A stretch of DNA of 64,000 nt, from positions 5,658,398-5,722,397 of the forward strand of contig NZ_CP104067.1 in NCBI RefSeq assembly GCF_026651875.1, read 5' to 3'. The DNA is from Alicyclobacillus fastidiosus (GTDB lineage: Bacteria > Bacillota > Bacilli > Alicyclobacillales > Alicyclobacillaceae). Under the pieces are notes generated by a model that was given only the letters and a program-made list of their open reading frames with translations, made no database searches and was not told where the DNA came from. Shown one piece after another: positions 25,428 to 34,626 of the stretch (its first letter is position 1; each line of letters starts with the position of its first letter). A program made the position numbers and the translations under genes.

Positions 25428-26984
25428 ATGAGTATTTTGACGGTGACAAACCTGACCCATGGCTTCGGCGACCGGGCCATTTTTAACAGCGTGTCGTTTC
25501 GAATGCTGAAGGGGGAGCACATCGGGCTCATCGGCGCCAACGGCGAAGGCAAATCGACGTTTATGAACATCGTGACCCGCAAACTCGATCCCGACGAAGG
25601 ACAAATCGAATGGGCCAAGAACGTTCGTGTGGGTTACTTGGACCAGCACACCGTCCTCGAGCGTGGCCTCACCATTCGCGACGTCCTCAAAGGGGCCTTT
25701 CAGTACTTGTTCAATATTGAGGGCGACATCAATCGCATGTACGAGGAGATGGCTGATTCGCCTCCGGAGAAATTAGAAAAACTTCTCGAAGAGGTCGGTG
25801 TCCTTCAGGACCTTCTCACCCAAAACGACTTCTACACCATCGACGCGAAAGTGGAAGAAATAGCGAGAGGATTAGGACTCCATGAGATCGGAATCGACCG
25901 CGACGTGGAAGATCTCAGTGGCGGCCAGCGCACCAAGGTACTACTGGCGAAGTTGTTACTCGAGAAACCGGACATCCTGCTTCTCGACGAACCGACAAAC
26001 TACTTGGACGAACAACATATCGTCTGGTTGAAGCGCTATCTCCAAGAGTACGAGAACGCCTTTATCCTGATCTCCCACGACATTCCCTTTCTCAATAGCG
26101 TGATCAACTTGGTCTATCACATGGAAAATCAGGAGTTGAACCGCTACGTCGGGGACTATGACGCATTTGTGCAGGTCTACGAAGTCAGGAAACAGCAATT
26201 GGCGTCTGCGTACAAAAAACAACAACAGGAAATCGCTGAACTGAAGGATTTTGTCGCGCGCAACAAAGCCCGCGTGTCCACGCGCAACATGGCGATGTCG
26301 AGACAGAAGAAACTCGACAAAATGGAATTGATTGAACTGTCCAAGGAGAAGCCTAAACCCCAGTTTCACTTCCTGGAGTCCCGCGCGCCCAGCAAGTTGA
26401 TTTTCGAGACGGACCAGCTCGTCATCGGCTATGACGCCCCCCTTTCCCAACCCCTGAATTTGCGGATGGAGCGAGGGCAGAAAATCGCGCTCGTCGGGGC
26501 CAACGGGATCGGCAAAACCACCTTGCTCAAGAGCCTGCTTGGGGAAATCCCCGCACTGTCCGGCCGACTTCAGCGCGGAGACTACCTAGAGATTGGCTAC
26601 TTCGAACAAGAGGCTAGACGGGCGCCTGACAGGACGTGCATCGAGGAGGTTTGGCAGGAATTCCCCCATCTCGGCCAAGCGGAAGTTCGGGCGGCTCTGG
26701 CGAAGTGCGGACTGACCACCAAGCACATCGAAAGCAAAGTCGAGGTCTTAAGCGGTGGTGAGAAGGCAAAAGTACGCCTGTGTAAACTGATCAACAAGCC
26801 ATCCAACGTCCTCGTGCTGGACGAGCCGACGAACCACTTGGACGTCGATGCGAAAGAGGAACTGAAACGGGCGCTGATCTCGTATCGCGGCAGCATCCTG
26901 CTCATTTCCCACGAACCTGAGTTCTATCGAGACATCGCCACCGATATCTGGAACGGCGAAACTTGGACCACGAAAATATTCTAA
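25428..26984 (+). CDS. ykpA: ABC-F family ATPase (YkpA/YbiT-like)
   Basis: This soluble ABC-F protein has two ABC cassettes and no membrane part. The family acts on ribosomes, for example in translation rescue or antibiotic protection. Cassette 1 has GANGEGKST near 36-44, LSGGQ near 165 and ILLLDEPTNYLD. Cassette 2 has GANGIGKTT near 360, LSGGEKAK and LVLDEPTNHLD. Between them lies the charged P-site tRNA-interaction linker (about 250-310). At 518 residues it has the short form of YkpA. AAGGAGATATAT precedes ATG. A resistance role is not implied by this subgroup. Confidence 0.9.
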   Translation: MSILTVTNLTHGFGDRAIFNSVSFRMLKGEHIGLIGANGEGKSTFMNIVTRKLDPDEGQIEWAKNVRVGYLDQHTVLERGLTIRDVLKGAFQYLFNIEGDINRMYEEMADSPPEKLEKLLEEVGVLQDLLTQNDFYTIDAKVEEIARGLGLHEIGIDRDVEDLSGGQRTKVLLAKLLLEKPDILLLDEPTNYLDEQHIVWLKRYLQEYENAFILISHDIPFLNSVINLVYHMENQELNRYVGDYDAFVQVYEVRKQQLASAYKKQQQEIAELKDFVARNKARVSTRNMAMSRQKKLDKMELIELSKEKPKPQFHFLESRAPSKLIFETDQLVIGYDAPLSQPLNLRMERGQKIALVGANGIGKTTLLKSLLGEIPALSGRLQRGDYLEIGYFEQEARRAPDRTCIEEVWQEFPHLGQAEVRAALAKCGLTTKHIESKVEVLSGGEKAKVRLCKLINKPSNVLVLDEPTNHLDVDAKEELKRALISYRGSILLISHEPEFYRDIATDIWNGETWTTKIF

Positions 26985-27002
26985 GTTGAGGATGAGGGAA
27001 CT

Positions 27003-28232
27003 TTGCCAAATGAGGAACAGTTAGTACGATACGCGGACGTGCTCATCCAGGTCGGACTGAACGTTCAGCCTGGACAGCCAGTCTCCATCAACGCACCGAT
27101 TGAGGCTGCAGATTTTGTCCGCGTGTTGGTCACCCGTTGTTATCACGCCGGGGCTTCCACCGTCAGCATCGACTGGTATGACCCGCTGTGCAAACGCATC
27201 CGGCTCGAACAGGAGCCCGAAGCTGGGCTCCAGGATGTCCCCAGTTGGGTGAGCCAAAAGATGCTGGAGGAATGTCAAAAGAACACCGCCTTTTTGCACA
27301 TCGACGCGGAAGATCCGGATTTGCTGGCAGGTGTGGACCCGAGGCGAATTTCCTTGCAATCGAAAGCCCGCAGAGCGGCCTTGCGCGAAACGGATCCCTA
27401 CTTCATGGAAGACCGTGTAACCTGGCTCGTCTGCTCGATTCCGACGACCGCCTGGGCAATGAAGTTATTTCCCGGTGAATCAGCTGAAACGGCCGTTGCC
27501 AACCTGTGGGACACCATCTTCTCCGTCATGCGCATGCACGAGCCAGATCCGGTGGTAGCCTGGCGAGAGCACCTGGAAAAACTCCGGGAACGTGCGGCAT
27601 ATCTGAACGAGCAACACTTCGTAAAGCTTCACTATCGCGGTCCAGGTACGGACTTGACCGTCGAACTCCCGGAACTCCATCAATGGTTGGCGGCGAGTGC
27701 AAAAAACGACCAGGGTCACGCCTTTGTCCCAAACATGCCGACGGAGGAAGTCTTTACACTGCCCAAGCGAGACGGCGTGAACGGGACACTGAGAAGCACG
27801 ATGCCGCTCGCCTACGAAGGTGTCGTCATCGAGGGACTCGAGTTGACGTTTGAAAACGGGCGAATTGTGAACTTCAACGCAGAGTCCGGCTACGAGACGA
27901 TGAAGGAACTGATTGCGACGGATGAGGGCTCACACTACTTGGGGGAAATTGCGCTCGTTCCAGTGGATTCGCCCATATCGCGTTGCAATACCCTGTTTTA
28001 TAACACGCTCTTCGACGAAAACGCCTCGTGTCACGTCGCGATTGGCGAGGCGTACCCAGTCTGTCTGGCAGGTGGAGTGGATATGCCAAAAGAAGAGCTG
28101 AAAGCACGTGGGGCAAACGAGAGCCTGATGCACGTCGACTTCATGATTGGGTCCCCCGCATTGGATATCGATGGCTACCTTGCCGACGGCACGGTCGTCC
28201 CACTCTTTCGCGGTGGAAACTGGGCGGTGTAG
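27003..28232 (+). CDS. ampS: M29-family aminopeptidase (AmpS/PepS type)
   Basis: This is a thermophilic-type (M29) metalloaminopeptidase of 409 residues that releases N-terminal amino acids from peptides in the cytosol. Metal-ligand regions are present: NMPTEEVFT, GSHYLGEIAL, FDENASCHVAIG and MHVDFMIGS. The start is TTG at 27003, after AGGATGAGGGA; the nearby ATG is out of frame. It lies 18 bases after the ABC-F gene and may be co-transcribed with it. Confidence 0.92.
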   Translation: MPNEEQLVRYADVLIQVGLNVQPGQPVSINAPIEAADFVRVLVTRCYHAGASTVSIDWYDPLCKRIRLEQEPEAGLQDVPSWVSQKMLEECQKNTAFLHIDAEDPDLLAGVDPRRISLQSKARRAALRETDPYFMEDRVTWLVCSIPTTAWAMKLFPGESAETAVANLWDTIFSVMRMHEPDPVVAWREHLEKLRERAAYLNEQHFVKLHYRGPGTDLTVELPELHQWLAASAKNDQGHAFVPNMPTEEVFTLPKRDGVNGTLRSTMPLAYEGVVIEGLELTFENGRIVNFNAESGYETMKELIATDEGSHYLGEIALVPVDSPISRCNTLFYNTLFDENASCHVAIGEAYPVCLAGGVDMPKEELKARGANESLMHVDFMIGSPALDIDGYLADGTVVPLFRGGNWAV

Positions 28233-28351
28233 CCAACGAAAGAAGGCTGGCTGGGAGACGTCACCTGTCCCCTGGGCATTTTGCTCAGAGTGTGTGGAAG
28301 TGATTAAATGGATCCGTGCAGTAAATCTGTAACATCTACGGAGGGACATCT

Positions 28352-28639
28352 ATGCTCATCGTTCACGCGCGCCTTACCGGTAAGGCGGATAAACGTAGCG
28401 AATTGTTGGCACTGGTTCAGGACTTGGCCAAGTCTTCCCGCCTAGAAAAAGGTTGTCACAGTTATCGATTCTGCGAAGACACAGAAGTGCAGAACGACTT
28501 CATCTTCGTGGAAGAATGGGAGAGCCAAGACGCCCTGGACCGACATGCGCAACAACCCCACTTCCTGTCATTCCAGGACAAGGTGGCCAATCTCGTCACC
28601 GCACCGCCTGATATTCGAGCCTATCAAGTCGGCGAGTGA
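28352..28639 (+). CDS. ABM-domain monooxygenase-like protein
   Basis: This 95-residue protein of the antibiotic biosynthesis monooxygenase fold (YgiN-like dimeric alpha-beta barrel) opens with MLIVHARLTGKADKRSELL and continues through GCHSYRFCEDTEVQNDFIF to VEEWESQDALDRHAQQPHF, which are hallmark blocks. Relatives oxidise quinols or degrade haem; no haem ligand is evident. GGAGGGACATCT precedes the ATG, and a strong terminator follows. Confidence 0.88.
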   Translation: MLIVHARLTGKADKRSELLALVQDLAKSSRLEKGCHSYRFCEDTEVQNDFIFVEEWESQDALDRHAQQPHFLSFQDKVANLVTAPPDIRAYQVGE

Positions 28640-28675
28640 ATGGTAGTCATTTCAGTCGATCTCGCCATCGCGACC

Positions 28676-28707
28676 AAACAGCCAGCCATGTAATCGGCTG
28701 GCTGTTT
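28676..28707 (+). terminator. Intrinsic terminator
   Basis: AAACAGCCAGCC (28676-28687) pairs with GGCTGGCTGTTT (28696-28707). It ends the ABM gene and may also serve the convergent downstream gene. Confidence 0.85.
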
Positions 28708-28755
28708 GTACGCACATCTACACGCGGATCATCGATTGGGCCCCGCTTGAATCGA

Positions 28756-29208
28756 TCATTTGTTCCCTTTCGCGCGAAACTGACGGACTGCCCGTTCGAT
28801 GAGCGCGAGAAAGTCGACTTCCTTTTTCACATCGCGGAAAATGGCAAAGCGATGGGCCAATTCCGCACGAAGTGACTCCAACTCAATGTCGTTCAAATCG
28901 TATATTTTTTGAATGAGCAAACGGCCCTCTTTCGAGACAGCCGGCGATTGCGGATCCCCTTCCACATCGGGAACTTCCCCACCAAACTTCTCCTCAAATT
29001 CGCGGACGATGGTTTCAGGCGTCTTGATTCCCCATTTGTGTCGAAGATTTGTGACCTTTTTCTTTGCAACGCCATACAAGTCGGCAATCGCCACATCCGC
29101 AATATCTTCCCGCCACCACAATTGGTGCAGCATCTCATGTGTCAAATTCGCCATGTCCAATTTCTCTTTGCGCTGTTTGCGCTGGGACAACTGATCATAT
29201 AACCGCAC
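28756..29208 (-). CDS. Hypothetical protein with helix-turn-helix-like N-terminus
   Basis: This 150-residue charged protein contains HEMLHQLWWREDIADVAIAD and LYGVAKKKVTNLRHKWGI, which look like a DNA-binding helix pair. The acidic middle is EFEEKFGGEVPDVEGD, and the C-terminal part (about 95-150) is helical with many Arg/Lys. The GTG at 29208 follows AAAGGAAG; ATG at codon 19 is an alternative. No named family was recognised. It stands alone between two terminators or gene ends, so context gives no role. Confidence 0.65.
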   Translation of the reverse strand: MRLYDQLSQRKQRKEKLDMANLTHEMLHQLWWREDIADVAIADLYGVAKKKVTNLRHKWGIKTPETIVREFEEKFGGEVPDVEGDPQSPAVSKEGRLLIQKIYDLNDIELESLRAELAHRFAIFRDVKKEVDFLALIERAVRQFRAKGNK

Positions 29209-29330
29209 TCCGAATTCTTCCTTTCGCGATAGAACGACTGTGCCGTTCCTCCATCACTACAAAATAATCAAAACAACTTTATGGATGCCGCGCTGTCCAT
29301 GCCACTGCGCAATAGTCAGCTGTCTGCACT

Positions 29331-30569
29331 CTATCCAACCGTCGGTGCACCCGAATCGCCTGATAGGGACCGCATTCGTCTAAGTGAGGGGAATAGATAC
29401 ATCCAGAGACCAGCGACTGCGATAGTCGCGAGCCCTCCGAAGAAGGCGGCCGGAACGGTGCCGATAAACCCTGCCACCATACCTGACTCGAACTCGCCCA
29501 ATTGATTCGACGTCCCAATAAATAGCGAGTTGACGGCGTTCACCCGCCCTCGCATCTCGTCTGGCGTCTGTAATTGCACAAGTGAAGACCGGATGACGAC
29601 GCTCACACAGTCTGACGCACCAACCAGGAACAAAGCAATAAACGATAGAATCAAGTTCTTCGAAACCGCAAAAAGCATGGTAGCCAAGCCAAAGACGGTG
29701 AGTGCCCCGAACAAAGTCGAACCAAATGCTTTTTTCAGTGGGAAATACGAATACATAATAGACATCATCAACGCGCCGACAGCCGGTGCGGTCCGCATCA
29801 GTCCCAGCCCCCAGGCACCCGTATGGAGAATATCCTGCGCAAATATCGGCAATAAGGCTGTCGCTCCACCAAGCAGGACGGCGAAGAGATCGAGTGATAT
29901 TGTTCCCAAAATCACTGGATGCCGGTAGACGAATACCAAGCCCTCGAACAGGGAGTGCATGGACACGCGCTTTAATTCGCGTTTCGCTTTCTCCATGCGA
30001 ATGAAAACCGTGAGCATCCCGGCGACGCTGAGCGCGACGACTGCTGCACTGTACACGAAAACGGGGCTCAATGAAAACAACAATCCACCTATTGAGGGAC
30101 CCAAGATTTGCGCCAGTTGCCCGACCGAAGTACTCCATCCGACAGCTTGCGAAACGAGTGCCTTCGGTACCAACTGTGGCAAGAGCGCCGAAGACGCTGG
30201 GCCCTCGAACGCGCGACAAGCGCCGATAATCGCCGCCGCCAATAAAATTTGTTGACGGTCAATGGCGCCGACGAGATTTTCAACGAGGAGAAGTGCGGCG
30301 ATGCCTGCTTCGATGATCTGACACAAGAACACGATCAGTCGGCGGTCAAATCTATCCGCGACATGGCCTACAATCAATGTCAGAACGACCATCGGGGCGA
30401 ACTGCGCGAGGCCCACGAAACCGAGACTAAACGCGTTATGAGTCAATGCGTACATCTGCCACCCAATCGCGACGGAGAGCATCTGGAAGGAGGTTGACGA
30501 CAAGGTTCTCGAAATCCAGTAGTTCGCGAAGTACGGCTGCCGATGAACAGAATCACTTGACTGACGCAA
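29331..30569 (-). CDS. MFS exporter of the EntS-like (MFS_3) type
   Basis: This membrane protein has about twelve hydrophobic segments, with the family blocks YWISRTLSSTSFQMLSVAIG, GHVADRFDRR and LVQLQTPDEMRGRVNAVNSL. These are typical of the EntS/MFS_3 exporters that move siderophores, macrolides or other drugs. The start is uncertain. TTG at 30569 gives 412 residues and fits the family; the frame stays open to 30680 without a good ribosome site. The region upstream is AT-rich. Confidence 0.8.
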   Translation of the reverse strand: MRQSSDSVHRQPYFANYWISRTLSSTSFQMLSVAIGWQMYALTHNAFSLGFVGLAQFAPMVVLTLIVGHVADRFDRRLIVFLCQIIEAGIAALLLVENLVGAIDRQQILLAAAIIGACRAFEGPASSALLPQLVPKALVSQAVGWSTSVGQLAQILGPSIGGLLFSLSPVFVYSAAVVALSVAGMLTVFIRMEKAKRELKRVSMHSLFEGLVFVYRHPVILGTISLDLFAVLLGGATALLPIFAQDILHTGAWGLGLMRTAPAVGALMMSIMYSYFPLKKAFGSTLFGALTVFGLATMLFAVSKNLILSFIALFLVGASDCVSVVIRSSLVQLQTPDEMRGRVNAVNSLFIGTSNQLGEFESGMVAGFIGTVPAAFFGGLATIAVAGLWMYLFPSLRRMRSLSGDSGAPTVG

Positions 30570-30796
30570 AATAAAAGCACGCCCTTTTTCGCAAATGATA
30601 AATATACCAAATAAATCAACTGAGCTCGATATATGGTATTGTATACTATTCCGTTTCCCGCTTCCCCCAGGGATTTCCAATATTGTCGCTTCATAAACAA
30701 AATCCCATCAAATTATAGCCTAGATCTGATTTCTCTAATTACTGGTGGTTGATCTGCTCATTATTTGTTGATATCTTCACCATGTAAAAAGAATAG

Positions 30797-30867
30797 CGCT
30801 CGTATAATGGCGGGAATATGGCTCGCGAGTTTCTACCAGGCAACCGCAAATTGTCTGACTACGAGTG
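30797..30867 (+). promoter_or_regulatory. Guanine (purine) riboswitch aptamer
   Basis: The sequence matches the purine aptamer consensus: CTCGTATAAT, GGGAATATGG, GAGTTTCTACCAGGCAACC and the closing TTGTCTGACTACGAG. The discriminator base in GACTAC is C, which pairs with guanine or xanthine rather than adenine. It precedes a terminator and xpt-pbuX, the classical target. Confidence 0.96.
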
Positions 30868-30960
30868 GAAGCGCATCTAGGGTTCCGTGGCACGGGTTCG
30901 TACCGTGGCAGCTGGTCCGAGCGATGCGAAACGCGCGGTAGCGCGTCACACCACAGGGAC

Positions 30961-31028
30961 AAAAGCCCAGATGGACAGGTTTCACTTGGACACGAGAATC
31001 CAAGGAGTCTGTCTATCTGGGCTTTTTT
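30961..31028 (+). terminator. xpt riboswitch terminator
   Basis: An 18-bp stem with one G-T pair has arms at 30961-30978 and 31009-31026 and ends in TTTTTT (31023-31028), 24 bases before xpt. Guanine binding should favour this stem and shut off the operon. Confidence 0.92.
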
Positions 31029-31051
31029 ATTTCCCCGAGAGGAGACAAAAC

Positions 31052-31651
31052 ATGCGGGAATTGCAGGCGTACATTCGAAAGGAAGGGCAAGTGTTATCCG
31101 AACAGGTTCTGAAGGTGAACTCCTTCTTGAACCATCAAGTCGATCCGAACCTGGTCATGGATATCGGCAAAACCATCGCCGAGCGGTATAAAGACGCCGG
31201 TATCACCAAAATTGTCACGATAGAGGCAAGCGGCATTCACATCGCGTTCGCCGCAGCTTTGTCCCTGGGTGTTCCGTTCCTGTACGCCAAAAAATCAAAA
31301 GCGATCACGCAGTCGAATGAAGTCTACGCAGCTTCCGTGTACTCATTCACTCGACAACAAACGTACCAAATCACAATTTCCAAGGAATTTTTAGCAAGTG
31401 GCGACAAAGTCCTGATTGTCGATGACATCCTCGCTGAAGGTGCCGGTGTGCGGGGACTTGGAGAGATCATTCAGGCCGCTGGTTGTGAGTTGGTCGGGGT
31501 AAGCGTCGTGATCGAAAAAAGTTTTCAGAACGGCAGAAAGATGCTGGATGATGCTGGAGTACCGGTCTATGCACTCGCCCGCATCGCTTCGATGTCGCCA
31601 GAGAAAGGCATCGAGTTCATCACAGAAGAGCCCATCGAGGGGGATATGTAG
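31052..31651 (+). CDS. xpt: Xanthine phosphoribosyltransferase
   Basis: This enzyme converts xanthine plus PRPP to XMP in purine salvage. The 199-residue product starts MRELQAYIRKEGQVL and carries the PRPP loop VLIVDDILAEGAG near 125-137. ATG at 31052 follows GAGAGGAG. The open frame from 30887 includes the terminator and was rejected. It forms an operon with pbuX, three bases downstream, under the guanine riboswitch. Confidence 0.96.
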   Translation: MRELQAYIRKEGQVLSEQVLKVNSFLNHQVDPNLVMDIGKTIAERYKDAGITKIVTIEASGIHIAFAAALSLGVPFLYAKKSKAITQSNEVYAASVYSFTRQQTYQITISKEFLASGDKVLIVDDILAEGAGVRGLGEIIQAAGCELVGVSVVIEKSFQNGRKMLDDAGVPVYALARIASMSPEKGIEFITEEPIEGDM

Positions 31652-31653
31652 TC

Positions 31654-32955
31654 GTGTTAAATAAGCGAAGTGTCTTTGCGTTAGGCTTTCAGCACGTGCT
31701 TGCCATGTACGCAGGCTCGATGATCGTTCCGCTGATCATTGGCGGCTCACTCAAACTGAATGATACACAAATGGCCTACCTGATTGCGGCGGACATGTTC
31801 ACTTGTGGAATTGCCACTTTGCTGCAGGTGATTGGCACCCGTTTTGTCGGGATTCGACTCCCCGTCGTCCTCGGCTGCACGTTCACTGCCGTCGGTCCCA
31901 TCGTCGCAATTGGCCACACCGCCAATCTGCCAACGATATTTGGCTCCATCGTCATCGCCGGCATTCTGGTCTTTTTACTGGCTCCTGTGTTCGGAAGGCT
32001 TCTCAAGTTCTTCCCTCCGATTGTCACCGGGTCCGTCGTGACCATCATTGGACTGTCGCTGATCCCAGTGGCGATGAACGACGCCGCTGGCGGACAGGGA
32101 AGCCCAGATTTCGGACAGTCGCACAATCTCATTCTCGCACTCGGCACCTTGGTTCTAATTATCGTACTCAATCGTTTCTTCAAAGGCTTCCTTCGATCCA
32201 TCTCCGTCCTCGTAGGGCTTATCGCCGGCACGATTGCGGGGTATGCAATGGGGTTAGTGAACTTCAGCTCGGTTACATCTGCCTCCTGGGTGAATATCGT
32301 TCATCCGTTATACTTCGGCAGACCACAGTTCAATATTGCAGCAATCATCACGATGTTCATCGTCTGCGTCGTCAGCATGGTTGAATCCACAGGCGTGTAC
32401 TACGCGCTCAGCAAGATTACGGAAAAGCCGATTGAGGATAAAGATATCGTGAAAGGACTGCGCGCCGAGGGCATCGCGATTGTCTTAGGTGGGCTATTCA
32501 ACACCTTCCCATACACGACCTTCTCACAAAACGTCGGCCTCGTGTCGATGACGCGAGTGAAGAACCGCAGCGTGGTGGTGGCCGCCGGTTGCATTCTCCT
32601 CGTCCTCGGCCTGTTACCAAAGGTCGCCGCACTGGTCACCGTGATTCCATCAGCAGTATTAGGCGGTGCAATGATAGCCATGTTTGGCATGGTCGTCGCC
32701 TACGGCATGAATATGCTTGGCAAGGTGGACCTGCGAAGCAATGAAAACTTGCTCATCATTGCCTGCAGCATCTCGATCGGCCTAGGTTCGGCAGTCGTTC
32801 CACAAATGTTTGAGCATCTCCCGAATACAGTCAACATGTTGCTGCAAAGCGGCATCGTCCCTGGGACCCTCACGGCCGTACTGATGAATCTATTCCTCAA
32901 TCACTTCGGCTCGGCGCAAGCATCCGAAGCGTTACGCGACGAGAAAGTCGCATGA
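31654..32955 (+). CDS. pbuX: Xanthine permease
   Basis: This nucleobase-cation symporter (NCS2 family) imports xanthine for Xpt. The 433 residues are mostly membrane segments, with FQHVLAMYAGSMIVPLIIG at the start, the family motif VSMVESTGVYYALSKI, and NTFPYTTFSQNVGLVSMTRV carrying the NCS2 signature. GTG at 31654 lies just after the xpt stop. A strong terminator follows. Confidence 0.95.
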   Translation: MLNKRSVFALGFQHVLAMYAGSMIVPLIIGGSLKLNDTQMAYLIAADMFTCGIATLLQVIGTRFVGIRLPVVLGCTFTAVGPIVAIGHTANLPTIFGSIVIAGILVFLLAPVFGRLLKFFPPIVTGSVVTIIGLSLIPVAMNDAAGGQGSPDFGQSHNLILALGTLVLIIVLNRFFKGFLRSISVLVGLIAGTIAGYAMGLVNFSSVTSASWVNIVHPLYFGRPQFNIAAIITMFIVCVVSMVESTGVYYALSKITEKPIEDKDIVKGLRAEGIAIVLGGLFNTFPYTTFSQNVGLVSMTRVKNRSVVVAAGCILLVLGLLPKVAALVTVIPSAVLGGAMIAMFGMVVAYGMNMLGKVDLRSNENLLIIACSISIGLGSAVVPQMFEHLPNTVNMLLQSGIVPGTLTAVLMNLFLNHFGSAQASEALRDEKVA

Positions 32956-32998
32956 CGGTTTTACTGTGATGGTATGTAGCGACGGTAGCTGACATCGT

Positions 32999-33038
32999 AA
33001 AGGACGTGCCAATTGACACGACGATTGGCACGTCCTTT
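32999..33038 (+). terminator. Terminator of xpt-pbuX
   Basis: AAAGGACGTGCCAAT (32999-33013) pairs perfectly with 33024-33038, followed by TTTT. Confidence 0.92.
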
Positions 33039-33104
33039 TGCTTTTGAAGCGTATGATTAGCGGTGTTGCGGGAGCCCATTCCCTCCCTACTTCAGCACCA
33101 CCTT

Positions 33105-33200
33105 CTAGTCATCTACACCTTTGCCTGTATCCAATAATCCTGCGAGAAAAGTCCCCATAAAAGCATCACCCGCTCCGGTTGTGTCCACAGCGCGAGTGTA
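33105..33200 (-). pseudogene. Remnant of a PfkB-family sugar kinase
   Basis: On the minus strand the short frame ending with TAG at 33105-33107 reads RAVDTTGAGDAFMGTFLAGLLDTGKG. This is the unmistakable ATP/anion-hole and catalytic Asp motif (GAGD) of ribokinase-type kinases. Nothing upstream of about 33200 continues the gene, and the normal C-terminal 40 or so residues are missing. It is a leftover of a deleted gene. It borders the MFS gene on the other strand, possibly a former sugar-use locus. Confidence 0.85.
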
Positions 33201-33262
33201 GCACCTTTCTGTTCTTGGGCATATGACGGTGTATCCCCAAGTTTCGGAAAGGAGTGTTATTG

Positions 33263-34483
33263 TTGAGTAACGTCTCAGTTTCCCCAGCTGCGGTCAAAGT
33301 CCCGTCGCCCACACGTATTCTCATCGCATCCGGGCTCGGCAACTTGTTCGACTCCATGGATGTGTTACTGTTCTCCTACATCCTTGTTTCGCTCGGACGG
33401 AATTGGCACCTAAATCCTGGCGTGATGGGCATGCTTGGAAGTTTGGCATTGGTCGGCATGGCGATTGGCTCTGCGTTCGCAGGATCCCTTGCTGACCGTT
33501 TCGGCCGACGCACCATGTTCATGTTGACGCTGCTGCTTTACAGCATCGCGTCAGGTTTGTCTGGATTTGCGACCACCGTCGGCATTCTCATGCTGCTGCG
33601 CTTTTTGACCGGTCTTGGTCTCGGTGGTGAGCTCCCTGTCTCCACCACCTATGTACTGGAATCCTCTCAAGACGTGACCCGCGGCCGGCGTGTAGTGTTC
33701 CTACAGATGTTCTGGGCCTTTGGGTCCTTAGTGGCGGCACTCATCGCATTCTTCGTAATTCCTTCCGTCGGTTGGCGAGCCGCCTTCTGGATCTGCGCTA
33801 TTCCAGCGCTGTACACCATCTTCCTGCGAATCGGGTTGCCTGAAACACCGCGTTATCGCAACTTGCCTAAGCGACTCACACTCAGGCAGTCGTTCGCCAA
33901 GACCTGGTCAAAAGGCATGAGCCGGCGCTCTGCTGTCACGTGGACGCTGTGGTTCACAATGAACTACGCGTACTATGGACTGTTCACATGGCTGCCGACC
34001 ATGATGACCCACAAAGGCTATTCCCTCGTACACAGCTTCGGGTACGTATTGATCATGACCCTTGCTCAGGTGCCCGGTTACCTAACAGCAGCTTGGTTGG
34101 TCGAGAAGTGGGGCCGTAAAAAGACACTCGTCATAGCCATCTTCTTATCTGCATTGGCATCTCTCGGGTTTGGCTTTGCAACCAGCACTGGCACGCTGAT
34201 TCTGTTTGGTTTGCTGATTTCATACTTCATGTTGGGTGCGTGGGCAGCTACGTATCTGTTTAGCGTCGAACAGTTTCCTACGGCGGCCCGCGCCACCGGT
34301 ATGGGCTGGTCCGCTGGATTCGGGCGAATTGGCGGCGTGTTGGCACCAACTCTCACAGGATGGCTGCTTGGGGCAAAGGTTGGTTTTCCCATCATCTTCG
34401 GCATCTTTTTCGCCGTGCTCTTAGTAGGTGCGTTGATAGTGGGATGGTTTGGTCTGGAGACGAAAGGAAAACAATTGGAATAA
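33263..34483 (+). CDS. MFS transporter (NiaP/sugar-porter-like)
   Basis: This 406-residue transporter has about twelve membrane segments. LFDSMDVLLFSYILVSLG at the start carries the acidic pair in segment 1 typical of NiaP and aromatic-acid MFS members. GSLADRFGRRTMF and LVEKWGRKKT are the two MFS loop motifs, and LPETPRYR follows segment 6 as in sugar porters. TTG at 33263 lies eight bases after AAAGGAG; GTG at 33254 overlaps that site. Candidate substrates are niacin, aromatic acids or sugars, and none is proven. Confidence 0.82.
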   Translation: MSNVSVSPAAVKVPSPTRILIASGLGNLFDSMDVLLFSYILVSLGRNWHLNPGVMGMLGSLALVGMAIGSAFAGSLADRFGRRTMFMLTLLLYSIASGLSGFATTVGILMLLRFLTGLGLGGELPVSTTYVLESSQDVTRGRRVVFLQMFWAFGSLVAALIAFFVIPSVGWRAAFWICAIPALYTIFLRIGLPETPRYRNLPKRLTLRQSFAKTWSKGMSRRSAVTWTLWFTMNYAYYGLFTWLPTMMTHKGYSLVHSFGYVLIMTLAQVPGYLTAAWLVEKWGRKKTLVIAIFLSALASLGFGFATSTGTLILFGLLISYFMLGAWAATYLFSVEQFPTAARATGMGWSAGFGRIGGVLAPTLTGWLLGAKVGFPIIFGIFFAVLLVGALIVGWFGLETKGKQLE

Positions 34484-34626
34484 AAAACGGGGCTGTCTCC
34501 GTCCGTTCTCATGCAGGCAAAACGGGGTCAGCCCATATCTATGATTTGAACAGCGTAACGTGGCAGGAAGTATATAGGCTCAGATGGGGGCCCACCACGC
34601 GCCCTCGTCACTCTCCAAACTTGCCG

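Noticed and set aside
30887..31051. 55-codon N-terminal extension of Xpt
   Set aside because: It runs through the riboswitch terminator. The ATG at 31052 matches the family start and has a ribosome site.
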